A DNA stretch of 64,000 bases. Source: Woeseia sp037968755 (lineage in GTDB: Bacteria; Pseudomonadota; Gammaproteobacteria; Steroidobacterales; Woeseiaceae). Below are positions 41,095 through 50,668 of the stretch, piece after piece. The notes beneath the pieces were generated by a model, which made no database searches, had not been told where the DNA came from, and was given only the letters and a program-made list of their open reading frames with translations. The DNA lies in the NCBI GenBank assembly GCA_037968755.1, contig JBBKWB010000005.1, positions 1 to 64,000 on the forward strand. The letters are read 5' to 3'. Position 1 is the stretch's first letter; each line of letters starts with the position of its first letter. The translations under genes and the position numbers were made by a program.

Positions 41095-43500
41095 GTGGCT
41101 CGATTAAGCCTTTTCTGGCGGGCAACTAAGCAACTGCCAATCGGTGCAAACCGCCTGCGAACCGGCGGGCGTCTGCTGTCGCACCTGTTTTACACCGCAC
41201 TGTTCTTGAGTGTCGCTGCCGGCGCGGAGGAAACGAGCGATGCAATTATCGCCAGGGTGGATCAACCGGTCGCAGAGGTCATAGACGCATGGCGAGAACG
41301 CGGTGTGCCGTTCGCGTACACGACGGAACTGGTCACACAAGACATGACCGTGCTGGAGCGTTCGACGGCCAGCGATCCCGTAGTGATGATCGGCCAGCTG
41401 TTGGCCCCCTATCATCTGCAAATTTTTCGAATTGAAGGCTTGCTGGTCATCGGGCGGGCGCGACCGGTTGAGGCAACGGACGCCGAGGTCGAATCACGTC
41501 CTGCAAGGCGACCGGACAACAGCAATTTGATCGCTGAAGTCACGGTATCGGCCAGCCGTTACGAAATTCTTCGCGAATTGCTGGACGCGCCATCGCTAAT
41601 AAGCCAGCGCACGATTCAGCAATTGCCGTTACTTGGTGACGACCCATTGCGTGCCGTGCAACGACTGCCCGGCAATGCATCAAGCGGCGCCTCTGCGAGA
41701 AGTCACCTGCGAGGTAGCGAGCAACAAGATACCGGTCTGATTCTGAACGGACAGCGCCTGCTCGACCCGTTTCATGTGCGCGATTATCAAAACCTGTTTA
41801 GTGCAATCGACTCACGCGCCATTAATGGCATCGAGGTCTACACTGGTGGCTTTCCGGTTCAATACGGCGACGGCATTGGTGGCCTGGTATTGATTGATAC
41901 GGTCAGCCCGGAACGAGATCGGCATACGGAGTTGGGCCTCAGCGTATACAACACGTCGGTACTGTCGGCCGGGCGTGCCGCCAATGGCGATCTCGAATGG
42001 CTGTTTTCGGCGCGCCGCGGCAACCTCGACCTCATTCTCAAAGAAGAGCTCGGCGAGCCGTCTTACAACGATGTGTTTGCCGAGATTGGCATCAACCTCT
42101 CCAGTGCAACGCACCTCTCAATCAACGGTCTGGTCGCAACTGACAACGTGTTGGCCATTGCGGAATCCGATCCCGATGAACGCGAAGCGTCGGTAAATGA
42201 AACTCGCAATGCGCAATTCTGGCTAAGCTGGAGTCAGGACTGGCGCGACAACCTTAGTAGCCTCACCACGCTATCGACTTCAGCGCTGAACAGCGGCCGC
42301 ATCGGCTCAGCCAACGACGAAGCGGAGATAATTGCCAGGGTCAACGACCAGCGCGATATCAACATCTCCGGACTGCAACAGGATTGGTCTTTTTCGCCGA
42401 ATGATCGGCATAGACTTTCCTGGGGAGCCGAGTTTCGTCGCATTGAAGGCGACTTTCGTTACCAGGGTGAGGCCGAGTATTTCGGTGCCTTTGCCCGTTT
42501 TCGCAACACGCCGTTGACGATAGAACGCGATATCGACCTGCAGGTACGCGGCGACGCACTGGCCGCGTACCTCGCGGACCGTTGGCAAACCGGCGACAAC
42601 ACCGCGCTGGAATTGGGTTTGCGTTGGGATAAACAAAGTTACACCGATGCGGGCAACAACGAACAACTCAGTCCACGAATCAGCCTGCTGCACTCGTGGT
42701 CAAAACGTACTGATCTGCGCTTCAGCGTTGGCCGCTATTACCAGTCGCAGGCCGTTAATGAGTTGCAGATCGAAGACGCGATTACCCGTTTTTCTCCAGC
42801 ACAGCGCGCGGACCAGTTCATCGCCAGCATCCAGCATCAGCTGAATAGCAAATATTCGATTCGCGCGGAAGCCTATTACAAACGCCTGGGACACTTGCGT
42901 CGGCGTTTCGAAAATCTGCTGGACCCGCTCGCGATCATGCCGGAGTTGAAACCGGACCGTATCGCCATCATCCCGGAAAGTGCGCGTGCGACGGGCCTTG
43001 AACTGTCACTCGCGTTTGAGAATGACAAGGGACTTAGCTGGTGGGCATCCTACACACTCGCTAAAGTCGAGGATCGCCTGTTGGGCGCTTACGTTCCGCG
43101 CAGTTGGGACCAGCGACACGCGCTCCAGGCAGGCGTCCTGTGGCACAACGAGCACTGGGATTTATCGATGGTATTGAATGGCCACAGCGGCTGGCCGAAG
43201 ACCGGCGTTTTGGTAGCAGCTGATTCCGATATCGATGACCCGGAACTTACGTTTGCGAGTCGTAACCGCGAACGCTTTGCACCGTTTGCTTCTCTGGACC
43301 TGCGTGTAGCGCGACGGGTTCCAGTTAAGTTTGGCGAGATGAGCTGGTTCTTCGAACTGTCTAACGCCACCAACCGACGCAACGCCTGCTGTACTGATTT
43401 CGAGCTTGATGAAGAAGCAGGTCCGTCGCCGCAGCTGCTGCAGCGCGACGAGTACTGGTTCCCATTGCTGCCCGCTATCGGCGTACTGTGGGAGTTTTGA
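41095..43500 (+). CDS. TonB-dependent outer-membrane receptor with STN signalling domain
   Basis: The 801-residue precursor starts at GTG. After a long signal region (cleavage near GAEE, residue about 45) comes an STN signalling domain (about 48-125), then a TonB-box-like segment (about 143-153, LIAEVTVSAS), the plug (about 160-280, with GASARSHLRGSEQQDTGLILNG), and a 22-stranded barrel ending in a terminal Phe. The STN domain pairs with the FecR protein and the ECF sigma factor upstream, so substrate binding should switch on the operon. The substrate, which could be a siderophore or a peptide, is unknown. Confidence 0.93.
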   Translation: MARLSLFWRATKQLPIGANRLRTGGRLLSHLFYTALFLSVAAGAEETSDAIIARVDQPVAEVIDAWRERGVPFAYTTELVTQDMTVLERSTASDPVVMIGQLLAPYHLQIFRIEGLLVIGRARPVEATDAEVESRPARRPDNSNLIAEVTVSASRYEILRELLDAPSLISQRTIQQLPLLGDDPLRAVQRLPGNASSGASARSHLRGSEQQDTGLILNGQRLLDPFHVRDYQNLFSAIDSRAINGIEVYTGGFPVQYGDGIGGLVLIDTVSPERDRHTELGLSVYNTSVLSAGRAANGDLEWLFSARRGNLDLILKEELGEPSYNDVFAEIGINLSSATHLSINGLVATDNVLAIAESDPDEREASVNETRNAQFWLSWSQDWRDNLSSLTTLSTSALNSGRIGSANDEAEIIARVNDQRDINISGLQQDWSFSPNDRHRLSWGAEFRRIEGDFRYQGEAEYFGAFARFRNTPLTIERDIDLQVRGDALAAYLADRWQTGDNTALELGLRWDKQSYTDAGNNEQLSPRISLLHSWSKRTDLRFSVGRYYQSQAVNELQIEDAITRFSPAQRADQFIASIQHQLNSKYSIRAEAYYKRLGHLRRRFENLLDPLAIMPELKPDRIAIIPESARATGLELSLAFENDKGLSWWASYTLAKVEDRLLGAYVPRSWDQRHALQAGVLWHNEHWDLSMVLNGHSGWPKTGVLVAADSDIDDPELTFASRNRERFAPFASLDLRVARRVPVKFGEMSWFFELSNATNRRNACCTDFELDEEAGPSPQLLQRDEYWFPLLPAIGVLWEF

Positions 43501-43543
43501 ACACTGACTTGGCCGCTGGTGCTTCTGCACATTGGTACCGCGG

Positions 43544-43577
43544 CTGCCGGTAATCCGGTTTATCAGGTTACCGGCAG
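43544..43577. other. Hairpin between convergent receptor and sodB genes
   Basis: A perfect 10-bp stem, CTGCCGGTAA at 43544-43553 pairing with 43568-43577, encloses a 14-nt loop. There is no T run, so it is not a classical terminator, but it lies between two convergent stops 164 bp apart and may slow polymerase or protect the 3' end. Confidence 0.5.
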
Positions 43578-43663
43578 TAAGCGCGACACCTAAGGGTGGG
43601 CAACATTGGGAGCAGGCCGCTCCCGAACATGGTACTGCAATGTCGCTGACCCCAGACCGCGTA

Positions 43664-44263
43664 CTATTTCGCGGCAGTGGTCGCGGACAGATTACTTTCC
43701 GCAAAATTCCAATTTGTAAGCTCGTTCAATACGGTATCCACGTAAGCACCGCGATCATTCTGTGTGTCCAGGTAGTAGGCATGCTCCCAGACATCGATCG
43801 TCAAAAGCGGTGTCATGCCATGGCACAGCGGATTGTCGGCGTCATGGGTGCTGACTATCTCCAGCTTGTTGTCGGATCGCATTACGAGCCATGCCCAACC
43901 CGAACCAAAGTGGCTTGCAGCCGCGTTCTTCAGCTTGTCGCGAAATTCCGCGAAGCTGCCAAATGATTCGTCAATTTGTGTTTTCAGATCGCCGTTAGGC
44001 TGACCACCGCCGCCGGCCTTCATGCTGCGCCAGTAGAAATCGTGATTCCAAACCTGTGCTGCGGCGTTGAATACGCCGCCGCTCGACCCCGTTACAATGC
44101 TATCCAGGGACTGATCTTCAGCTGGTGTACCTTCAATCTGAGCCTTTAGCTTAGCCATGTAACCACTGTGATGCTTGTCGTAATGGAGCTTGAGCGTGCG
44201 CGAGCTGATGTGCGGCTCCAGCGCGTCGTAGTCATAGGGCAACGGCTTCATCTCGAACTTCAT
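43664..44263 (-). CDS. sodB: Superoxide dismutase, Fe type
   Basis: The 199-residue enzyme converts superoxide to oxygen and hydrogen peroxide. Metal ligands lie in LHYDKHHSGY, VWNHDFYW and DVWEHAYYLD. The AAQVWNHDFYW block, with its Gln before Val-Trp-Asn-His, and the GSGWAWLV segment are typical of the iron form. There is no signal peptide, so it is cytoplasmic. It is a single gene, divergent from maeB. Confidence 0.95.
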   Translation of the reverse strand: MKFEMKPLPYDYDALEPHISSRTLKLHYDKHHSGYMAKLKAQIEGTPAEDQSLDSIVTGSSGGVFNAAAQVWNHDFYWRSMKAGGGGQPNGDLKTQIDESFGSFAEFRDKLKNAAASHFGSGWAWLVMRSDNKLEIVSTHDADNPLCHGMTPLLTIDVWEHAYYLDTQNDRGAYVDTVLNELTNWNFAESNLSATTAAK

Positions 44264-44471
44264 GCATTGTTCCTTAAATTGCAGAATGGTCCATTACCAT
44301 ATCAGCAGTCCGGCATGACTGCTCCTCGCGACCATCCGCCTGATCACTGGTAGCCCTGTTCTGCTACGAAAATGCGGCTAGTTTCGTTGCTGCGGCACTA
44401 TTGGTTTATGATCAACCGCTCGCAGGCAAGCGCGCTGCTGGTCCTGAACCAACCGATACGGAATTGTATAA

Positions 44472-46751
44472 ATGTCCGATCCACTCGAAGAAGCCTCGCT
44501 CCGATATCACCAGCTGCATCCCGCCGGCAAACTCACAGTTACTCCGACTAAGCCGCTGGCCAATCAGCTCGACCTGGCGCAGGCCTACTCACCGGGCGTC
44601 GCGTTCCCCTGCATGCGGATAAAAGATGACCCCAGAAAGGCCGCTGACTATACAGCGCGAGGCAATCTCGTCGGCGTCATCACAAATGGCAGTGCCGTGC
44701 TCGGGCTGGGACCAATCGGCCCGCTCGCCGCCAAACCTGTGATGGAAGGCAAGTCGGTGTTGTTCAAAAAGTTTGCCGGCATTGATGCCTTTGACCTCGA
44801 AATAGACGAGAACGATCCGCACAAACTCATCGAGATCATTGCCACGCTGGAGCCAACCTTCGGTGCCATTAACCTGGAGGACATCAAAGCCCCCGAATGT
44901 TTTATCGTCGAGCAACAGCTCAACGAGCGGATGAACATCCCGGTCTTCCACGATGACCAGCACGGTACGGCGATAGTCGTCAGCGCAGCGATTAGGAACG
45001 GGCTGAAAATTGTCGGCAAAGAACTTGCCGACATCCGCCTGGTGTCGACAGGCGGCGGTGCCGCCAGCCTCTCCTGCCTCGACTTGCTGGTCCATCTCGG
45101 CCTGCAGAAGAAAAACATCACCTTGTGTGACCTGCACGGGGTCGTCTACGAAGGCCGTAAGGAGGACATGAATCCTTACAAATCGCGGTATGCGCGTGAG
45201 ACCGGGTTGCGTGACCTCAGCGAAGCAATCGAAGGTGCAGATGTATTCCTGGGGCTGTCTGCTCCGAACGTACTTACCGCCGAGATGGTCAAGAAGATGG
45301 CAGATCGGCCACTGGTACTCGCGCTGGCCAACCCTACCCCGGAAATTCTTCCCGAAGTTGCCTTTGCAGCCCGGCCGGACATCATCATGGCGACGGGCCG
45401 CTCCGATTACCCGAACCAGGTCAATAATGTTCTGTGTTTTCCGTTTATTTTCAGGGGGGCACTGGACGTCGGCGCAACCGACATCAACATCGAGATGAAA
45501 GTCGCTTGTGTTGATGCAATTGCAGCCCTTGCACAACTTGAATCAACTGACGAAGTTGCCAATGCCTACCAGGGTGAATCACTTACATTCGGCCCGCAAT
45601 ACATCATTCCAAAACCATTCGATCCGCGCTTGATGGAAGTGGTGTCGTTTGCTGTTGCTAAAGCCGCAATGGATTCAGGTGTAGCAACGCGTCCAATCGC
45701 CGATCTCGATGCATACCTCGAAAGATTGCAGAATTTCAGCAACCGGTCAGCGATGTTCATGCAGCCGGTTATTGACGTCGCGAAACTCGATACTGAACGC
45801 CTGGTTTATGCGGAAGGCGAGAACGAGGTCGTACTGCGTGCCGTGCAGGCGGTGATTGATGAACACATTGCTCATCCGGTAGTGATCGGCCGGGCGGCTG
45901 TGGTCAACGAACGCATCAACCGGTTAGGCTTGCGGATGCAGAGCGGCGTGGATTTCGAACTGGTCGACCCGGACAACGACCCACGCTATCGCGATTACTG
46001 GCAGTTCTACCATTCGCGGATGGCGCGCAAGGGCGTCGCCGTCTCCGCCGCGAAAACGGTTATGCGCACCAACAGCACGGTAATCGCTGCCTGCATGGTG
46101 GCCATGGGGCAGGCGCAAGCCCTGTTATGCGGCACTGTGGGTCGCTTTGACCATCACCTGCAGGACATCATCGGCATCATCGGCCCGGCAAGCCCGGAGC
46201 AAAAGATCTCGTCGCTGTCAGTGCTGTTCCTGCCGGATGGCCCTCTGTTTATTGCCGACGCTTTTATAGAAGTGAATCCGAATGTCGAGCAAATCGTGGC
46301 AACCACTTTCGCCAGTACCGCACGTGTACAGAGTTTTGGTATCAAGCCAAAAGTTGCGCTGCTTTCGCACTCCAATTTCGGCTCCTCTGGCGCGGCATCA
46401 GCGCGCAAGATGCGGGACGCTACGCGAATAATCAAAGAACGTGATCCGGAGCTGGAAGTCGATGGCGAGATGCACGCATTGACCGCGATGAATGAGGCTA
46501 TCCGCAAAACCCTGGATCCGAACGCCACCCTGACTGGCAGGGCAAACCTGCTGATCATGCCCAATCTTGATACGGCAAATATTGCAATGGAGCTGATACG
46601 CTCGATTACGGATGCGCTGTTCATCGGGCCGATACTCTCGGGTACCGCGAAGCCCGCGCATATAGTCACACCCTCATCGAGCGCAAAGGGCATCTTTAAT
46701 ATGAGTGCGATCGCCGTCGCGGATGCCTGGCGACGCGCAAATGTCGACTGA
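44472..46751 (+). CDS. maeB: NADP-dependent malic enzyme with phosphate-acetyltransferase-like C-terminus
   Basis: The 759-residue protein has the malic-enzyme half (about 1-425) with LAQAYSPGVAFPC, FGAINLEDIKAPECF, VFHDDQHGTAIV and the Rossmann GGGAASLSCLDLL loop, followed by a C-terminal domain (about 430-759) homologous to phosphotransacetylase. It oxidatively decarboxylates malate to pyruvate while making NADPH; the PTA-like part is regulatory in E. coli MaeB. Length matches the family norm. The ABC exporter gene follows 32 bp later. Confidence 0.96.
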   Translation: MSDPLEEASLRYHQLHPAGKLTVTPTKPLANQLDLAQAYSPGVAFPCMRIKDDPRKAADYTARGNLVGVITNGSAVLGLGPIGPLAAKPVMEGKSVLFKKFAGIDAFDLEIDENDPHKLIEIIATLEPTFGAINLEDIKAPECFIVEQQLNERMNIPVFHDDQHGTAIVVSAAIRNGLKIVGKELADIRLVSTGGGAASLSCLDLLVHLGLQKKNITLCDLHGVVYEGRKEDMNPYKSRYARETGLRDLSEAIEGADVFLGLSAPNVLTAEMVKKMADRPLVLALANPTPEILPEVAFAARPDIIMATGRSDYPNQVNNVLCFPFIFRGALDVGATDINIEMKVACVDAIAALAQLESTDEVANAYQGESLTFGPQYIIPKPFDPRLMEVVSFAVAKAAMDSGVATRPIADLDAYLERLQNFSNRSAMFMQPVIDVAKLDTERLVYAEGENEVVLRAVQAVIDEHIAHPVVIGRAAVVNERINRLGLRMQSGVDFELVDPDNDPRYRDYWQFYHSRMARKGVAVSAAKTVMRTNSTVIAACMVAMGQAQALLCGTVGRFDHHLQDIIGIIGPASPEQKISSLSVLFLPDGPLFIADAFIEVNPNVEQIVATTFASTARVQSFGIKPKVALLSHSNFGSSGAASARKMRDATRIIKERDPELEVDGEMHALTAMNEAIRKTLDPNATLTGRANLLIMPNLDTANIAMELIRSITDALFIGPILSGTAKPAHIVTPSSSAKGIFNMSAIAVADAWRRANVD

Positions 46752-46783
46752 GCTCGCGCTTGCCGTGATTCGGACGCGTTCAC

Positions 46784-48607
46784 GTGGCTGACGACGGCGA
46801 TCAAAGCGCCAGCTTTTTCACTCGTTTTCTAGGTGTCTTTCGCTACAGCCACCGTGCAATGCAACTGGTCTGGACGACCAGCCCTCGCCTTACCCTGGTA
46901 CTCGCGGTTCTGACCCTTGCCGCCGGCATTCTGCCAGCTGGCATCGCCTGGGTTGGTCAACTGATTGTCGATGGCGTCGTTGCTGCCATGGCCGCAGCGG
47001 ACCCCGATACGCGTTACGTGCTCAGCCTGCTCGCGGTGGAGGCGCTGCTGGTCGTCGCGGTGGCTGCAAGCCAGCGTGGCATTTCTGCCAGCCAGTCCCT
47101 GCTTCGGGCACTACTCGGGCAACGGGTTAACGTCATGATTCTCGAGAAGGCACTGACGTTGCAGTTGTCGCATTTCGAGGATTCCGAATTCTACGACAAG
47201 TTGACCCAGGCACGCCGGGAGGCATCGAGTCGGCCGTTAAGTCTCGTTAATCGCACCTTCGGCCTGACACAAAATGCCATAACGCTCGTTAGCTACTCAG
47301 TGCTGTTGTACAAGTTCTCGCCGTGGGCTGTACTCATTCTTGTTGGCGCGGGACTGCCGTCGTTCTTCGCCGAAGCAAAATTTTCCGGCGACGCATTTCG
47401 ATTGTTTCGCTGGCGTTCGCCCGACACGCGGATGCAGATGTATCTGGAAACGGTCATCGCGCGCGAGGACGGCGTTAAGGAAGTGAAGCTGTTCCAGCTT
47501 GGGCCGCGGCTGCTGCAACGTTATCGCGACATTTTTAACAAGCTGTTCGTAGAGGACAGGCGACTCACGCTGCGCCGCGATAGCTGGGGTTTCGCGCTGG
47601 GCCTGTTGTCGACAGCTGCGTTTTACGGCGCCTACGTATGGATCGTAATTGCCACGATCAGCCGCGAGATCACACTGGGCGCAATGACCATGTACCTGAT
47701 GCTGTTCCGACAGGGACAGGCCGCCGTTACCGCGAGCCTGTCTGCTATCAGCGGCATGTACGAAGATAATCTGTACCTCTCTAACCTGTATGAGTACCTG
47801 GCACAGCCGGTGCCGAGCCGGCGAGGCGAAGCGGAGCACGGTCCGGATCCTTCGCGCGGGATTGAATTTCGCGGTGTGTCCTTCCGCTACCCGGGTGCTG
47901 CGGATGACGCGCTCAGCGACGTCAGTTTGCAAATCCGGCCCGGTCAGAGTCTCGCTCTGGTCGGCGAGAACGGTTCGGGCAAGACGACACTCATCAAACT
48001 GCTGACTCGTTTGTATGAACCAACCAGTGGACAGGTATTCCTTGATGGGCTCCCGTTAGTCGAATGGGACGTCGAGGCGTTGCGGCGCCGGATCGGAGTT
48101 ATTTTCCAGGACTTCGGTCGCTATCAGTTTTCCGTTGGTGAGAACATCGGCGCTGGCGACGTCCGCTACATTGACGACGAGCAGCGCTGGGAGGCCGCTG
48201 CCGAAACCGGCATGGCGGCGCCGTTCATCGAGTCGATGCCGGAGGCCTACCACACTCAACTGGGTCGCTGGTTCAAAGGCGGTCGGGAATTGTCGGGCGG
48301 ACAGTGGCAGAAGATTGCGCTGTCCCGGGCGTTCATGCGCAGCGATGCCGACATCCTGGTACTGGATGAACCGACGGCCGCGATGGACGCCGCTTCCGAA
48401 GCCGCAATATTCGACCATTTTCGACGATCCAGTCGGGAGAAAATGACGATCCTTATTTCGCACCGTTTCTCTACGGTACGCGCCGCGGACCAGATCATCG
48501 TCATTCAGCATGGCCGAATTACGGAGCAAGGCGACCACGAAAGTCTGCTAGCCCTTGGTGGTCAGTACGCTCACCTGTTTGAACTGCAGGCGCGCGGCTA
48601 CCAGTAG
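46784..48607 (+). CDS. ABC exporter, fused permease and ATPase
   Basis: The 607-residue half-transporter starts at GTG. It has six membrane helices (about 20-330) followed by an ATPase domain (about 365-600) with Walker A GENGSGKTT, signature LSGGQWQK, Walker B ILVLDEPTAAMD and the switch His in LISHRFST. It should work as a homodimer exporting a lipid, peptide or drug. Similar single-gene exporters lack a known substrate. It may be expressed from the maeB promoter. Confidence 0.93.
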   Translation: MADDGDQSASFFTRFLGVFRYSHRAMQLVWTTSPRLTLVLAVLTLAAGILPAGIAWVGQLIVDGVVAAMAAADPDTRYVLSLLAVEALLVVAVAASQRGISASQSLLRALLGQRVNVMILEKALTLQLSHFEDSEFYDKLTQARREASSRPLSLVNRTFGLTQNAITLVSYSVLLYKFSPWAVLILVGAGLPSFFAEAKFSGDAFRLFRWRSPDTRMQMYLETVIAREDGVKEVKLFQLGPRLLQRYRDIFNKLFVEDRRLTLRRDSWGFALGLLSTAAFYGAYVWIVIATISREITLGAMTMYLMLFRQGQAAVTASLSAISGMYEDNLYLSNLYEYLAQPVPSRRGEAEHGPDPSRGIEFRGVSFRYPGAADDALSDVSLQIRPGQSLALVGENGSGKTTLIKLLTRLYEPTSGQVFLDGLPLVEWDVEALRRRIGVIFQDFGRYQFSVGENIGAGDVRYIDDEQRWEAAAETGMAAPFIESMPEAYHTQLGRWFKGGRELSGGQWQKIALSRAFMRSDADILVLDEPTAAMDAASEAAIFDHFRRSSREKMTILISHRFSTVRAADQIIVIQHGRITEQGDHESLLALGGQYAHLFELQARGYQ

Positions 48608-48706
48608 CGCTTTCTGGCCATTAGCTGCGTGTATAACTTGCAAAATCCTTGCAACAACGGCGTCTATACGCGAACGAGCCTTTGCGTGGCGCACCCTCTT
48701 CGCTGA

Positions 48707-48729
48707 GCCCGGCCTGCAAGAGGCCGGGC
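48707..48729. other. GC-rich hairpin between convergent genes
   Basis: A perfect 9-bp stem (48707-48715 with 48721-48729) with a 5-nt loop lies between the ABC exporter and the DUF4396 gene, which converge. No T run follows on either strand, so intrinsic termination would be inefficient. Confidence 0.5.
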
Positions 48730-48751
48730 AACCGGAATCGCCTTAGGTCAG

Positions 48752-49333
48752 CTAGTGGCATTGCTTCATGTTGCGACTTAGTAGCCACCAGTTCACCGGC
48801 CAGGCGGCCAGAAAACCAGCAGGAATTGCAACAGCGATACCGAACCAGAACATCGGATGCAGGATGCTGCCCATCTGCATGCCACCGACACTGTAGTCGG
48901 CGACGTTCATGGCAATCTCCATCACTCCAATCGAGATGACCTCGCCCAGCCAGATGATCCGAAATGCCTCCCACAAGCTGATGCCCTGATTGCGCGCGAC
49001 TGGCACGACACCGAGCGTCAGCCCACTGATGTAGGCAAGGGTCGTCGCCAGCGCGATCGTCCAGCCCACGGAAAAACCCAGGGTCACGCCGATCATCAGA
49101 CCAGCCACCTCGCCTATGACGCAGCCGGTCAAACAATGCAGTGTCGCCTGTGCCGAAAGTTTGAGCGGACCACCGTCGCCAGCATGGTGGCCGTGGTGCG
49201 CCATGTGTGCGTGATTTGCCGCAGTGTGCTGCTCTGCGACTGCAGCGTGATTCTCGTTCGCCCCGTGGTGTTCTTGTGCCAGCCCGCCGTGCTGATGCTC
49301 GCTATGGCGAGCGCCTGAGATACTTGTATTCAT
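48752..49333 (-). CDS. DUF4396 membrane protein with His-rich N-terminus
   Basis: The ATG at 49333, preceded by AGAGGTGA, gives 193 residues. The first 65 residues hold about 17 His in clusters (HSEHQHGG, HMAHHGHHAG), followed by the DUF4396 domain with LHCLTGCVIGEVAGLMIG and four or five membrane helices. The His cluster and the paired Cys suggest metal binding. It diverges from a csoR gene across two CsoR-type operators, so copper control is very likely. The family has no established activity; a copper transport or storage role is inference. Confidence 0.88.
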   Translation of the reverse strand: MNTSISGARHSEHQHGGLAQEHHGANENHAAVAEQHTAANHAHMAHHGHHAGDGGPLKLSAQATLHCLTGCVIGEVAGLMIGVTLGFSVGWTIALATTLAYISGLTLGVVPVARNQGISLWEAFRIIWLGEVISIGVMEIAMNVADYSVGGMQMGSILHPMFWFGIAVAIPAGFLAAWPVNWWLLSRNMKQCH

Positions 49334-49344
49334 AATCACCTCTT

Positions 49345-49358
49345 GACCCGATCGGGTC
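49345..49358. promoter_or_regulatory. 14-bp palindrome in the DUF4396 leader
   Basis: GACCCGATCGGGTC is a perfect palindrome immediately upstream of the DUF4396 ribosome-binding site. It differs in sequence from the two CsoR-type operators and could be another operator or a short leader hairpin. Confidence 0.35.
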
Positions 49359-49376
49359 GAAAAAAGCCTTGTCTTT

Positions 49377-49393
49377 ATACCCCCATGGGGTAT
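49377..49393. promoter_or_regulatory. CsoR-type operator 1
   Basis: ATACCCCCATGGGGTAT is a near-perfect palindrome of the CsoR class, with a run of C and a run of G around a central AT-containing core. It lies 43 bp before the DUF4396 start. It is the exact reverse complement of operator 2. Confidence 0.85.
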
Positions 49394-49404
49394 AGTCGAA
49401 ACAT

Positions 49405-49421
49405 ATACCCCATGGGGGTAT
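49405..49421. promoter_or_regulatory. CsoR-type operator 2
   Basis: ATACCCCATGGGGGTAT lies 21 bp before the csoR start and is the exact reverse complement of operator 1, with 11 bp between them and 28 bp centre to centre. This arrangement lets one repressor control both divergent genes. Confidence 0.85.
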
Positions 49422-49442
49422 TTCGTCAAGAGGAGATTCTGC

Positions 49443-49721
49443 ATGCATGGCGATGCGGCAAACAACGAACTGGTCGTAAAACGGCTCAGGCGGATAGAGG
49501 GCCAGGTCAAGGGGGTCGTGCGTATGATCGACGACGACCGCTATTGCATAGACATCCTGCACCAGCTGCAGGCTATTAAAGCGGCGCTGTCGAAAGCCGA
49601 GACATTGTTGCTGCGAGCTCACGCAGGAGAGTGTGTTGAAGACGCGCTCAAGTCCGGCTCATTGAGCCAGAAAAGAGAAAAGATCCTGGAGCTGGTTGAG
49701 CTGTTCGAACGGGTGCGCTAA
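49443..49721 (+). CDS. csoR: CsoR-family copper-sensing repressor
   Basis: The 92-residue all-helical regulator keeps the Cu(I) ligand set of CsoR: Cys35, His60 and Cys64. RcnR or FrmR proteins would have a different pattern at these places. The N-terminal KRLRRIEGQVKGVVRMI block is the family DNA-binding helix. Copper binding should release it from the operators at 49377 and 49405, inducing itself and the divergent DUF4396 gene. AGGAGA precedes the ATG. Confidence 0.94.
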   Translation: MHGDAANNELVVKRLRRIEGQVKGVVRMIDDDRYCIDILHQLQAIKAALSKAETLLLRAHAGECVEDALKSGSLSQKREKILELVELFERVR

Positions 49722-49781
49722 GCCCTACCGACGTCAATCACAGCACAGACAAGCTACAACTTACTGCGGTAACGACTCACC

Positions 49782-50564
49782 CTAATAGATGCTGGCTGCT
49801 AGCACTCCACCATCAACAACGAGGTTATGGCCGCTTACCCAGCGAGCTGCTTTGGATGCAAGAAACAGGCACGCATCGGCCACATCTTCAGGTTGCCCCA
49901 GCCGTTTTAGCGGCGCGCGCTCCTGCCAGCGTGCAACGCCTTCCGGCCATTGTTCCTCAATCCCCTCGCGGCCGATTACGCCGGGTGACACCGCGTTCAC
50001 GCGAATGCCCAGCGGCCCAAGCTCCTGCGCGGCGGAACGCGTAAGCATGACTACCGCGGCCTTCGCACTGTTGTAGTGACTGTGTTGCGGCCCGGGACTG
50101 CTTGCTGAAATCGAGGCGATATTCACGATCGCCCCACCACCCGACGATTGCATAAGGCGTGCGGCTGCCTGGGTACACAAAAAACAGGAATCAACGTTAG
50201 CCCGCTGCATGTCGGTCCATTGCTCATGACTCATGTCCAGCAATGCGGCATTCGGGAAGGCGCCGGCATTGTTCACCAGTACGTCAATACGACCAAACTC
50301 GGTAACGGTGCGCGCCATGAGCTTGTGCACGGCCGCTGGCTCACTGAGTTCGGCAGCAACCGCAACAGCCTCGCCGCCGTCGCGGCGGATTGCGCTGGCC
50401 AGCTGCTCAGCCGCTTCCGCCTGTCTGCGATAGTGAATTACCACGCGAGCACCGGCTTCGGCGAAACGTAAAGCGATCGCCGCACCAATGCCCTGGCTGG
50501 CACCCGTGACAACCACGTTGCGTCCGCTAAAATCGAATAGCTCCGACAGACCTGGAACACTCAT
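49782..50564 (-). CDS. Short-chain dehydrogenase/reductase
   Basis: From the ATG at 50564, preceded by AAGGAATC, the 260-residue SDR has the NAD(P)-binding TGASQGIGAA motif, NNAG, the catalytic Ser in IVNIASISAS and the YNSAK pair. It ends in a canonical VSGHNLVVDGG segment. VIHYRRQ at the second strand suggests NADP preference. The substrate is unknown. It is divergent from the YecM-like gene. Confidence 0.93.
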   Translation of the reverse strand: MSVPGLSELFDFSGRNVVVTGASQGIGAAIALRFAEAGARVVIHYRRQAEAAEQLASAIRRDGGEAVAVAAELSEPAAVHKLMARTVTEFGRIDVLVNNAGAFPNAALLDMSHEQWTDMQRANVDSCFLCTQAAARLMQSSGGGAIVNIASISASSPGPQHSHYNSAKAAVVMLTRSAAQELGPLGIRVNAVSPGVIGREGIEEQWPEGVARWQERAPLKRLGQPEDVADACLFLASKAARWVSGHNLVVDGGVLAASIY

Positions 50565-50668
50565 AATGCTGATTCCTTCAAATGACACGTCAGGCGAAGA
50601 ATAGCCTTACGCGCGTGACATTGGCATTGTAGGTTGTGCCCAGTGAACCACACCAGGAATCCGAAACC

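Noticed and set aside
44589..45536. 315-residue reading frame opposite maeB
   Set aside because: It is antisense to a fully conserved malic-enzyme domain and has no recognisable motif.
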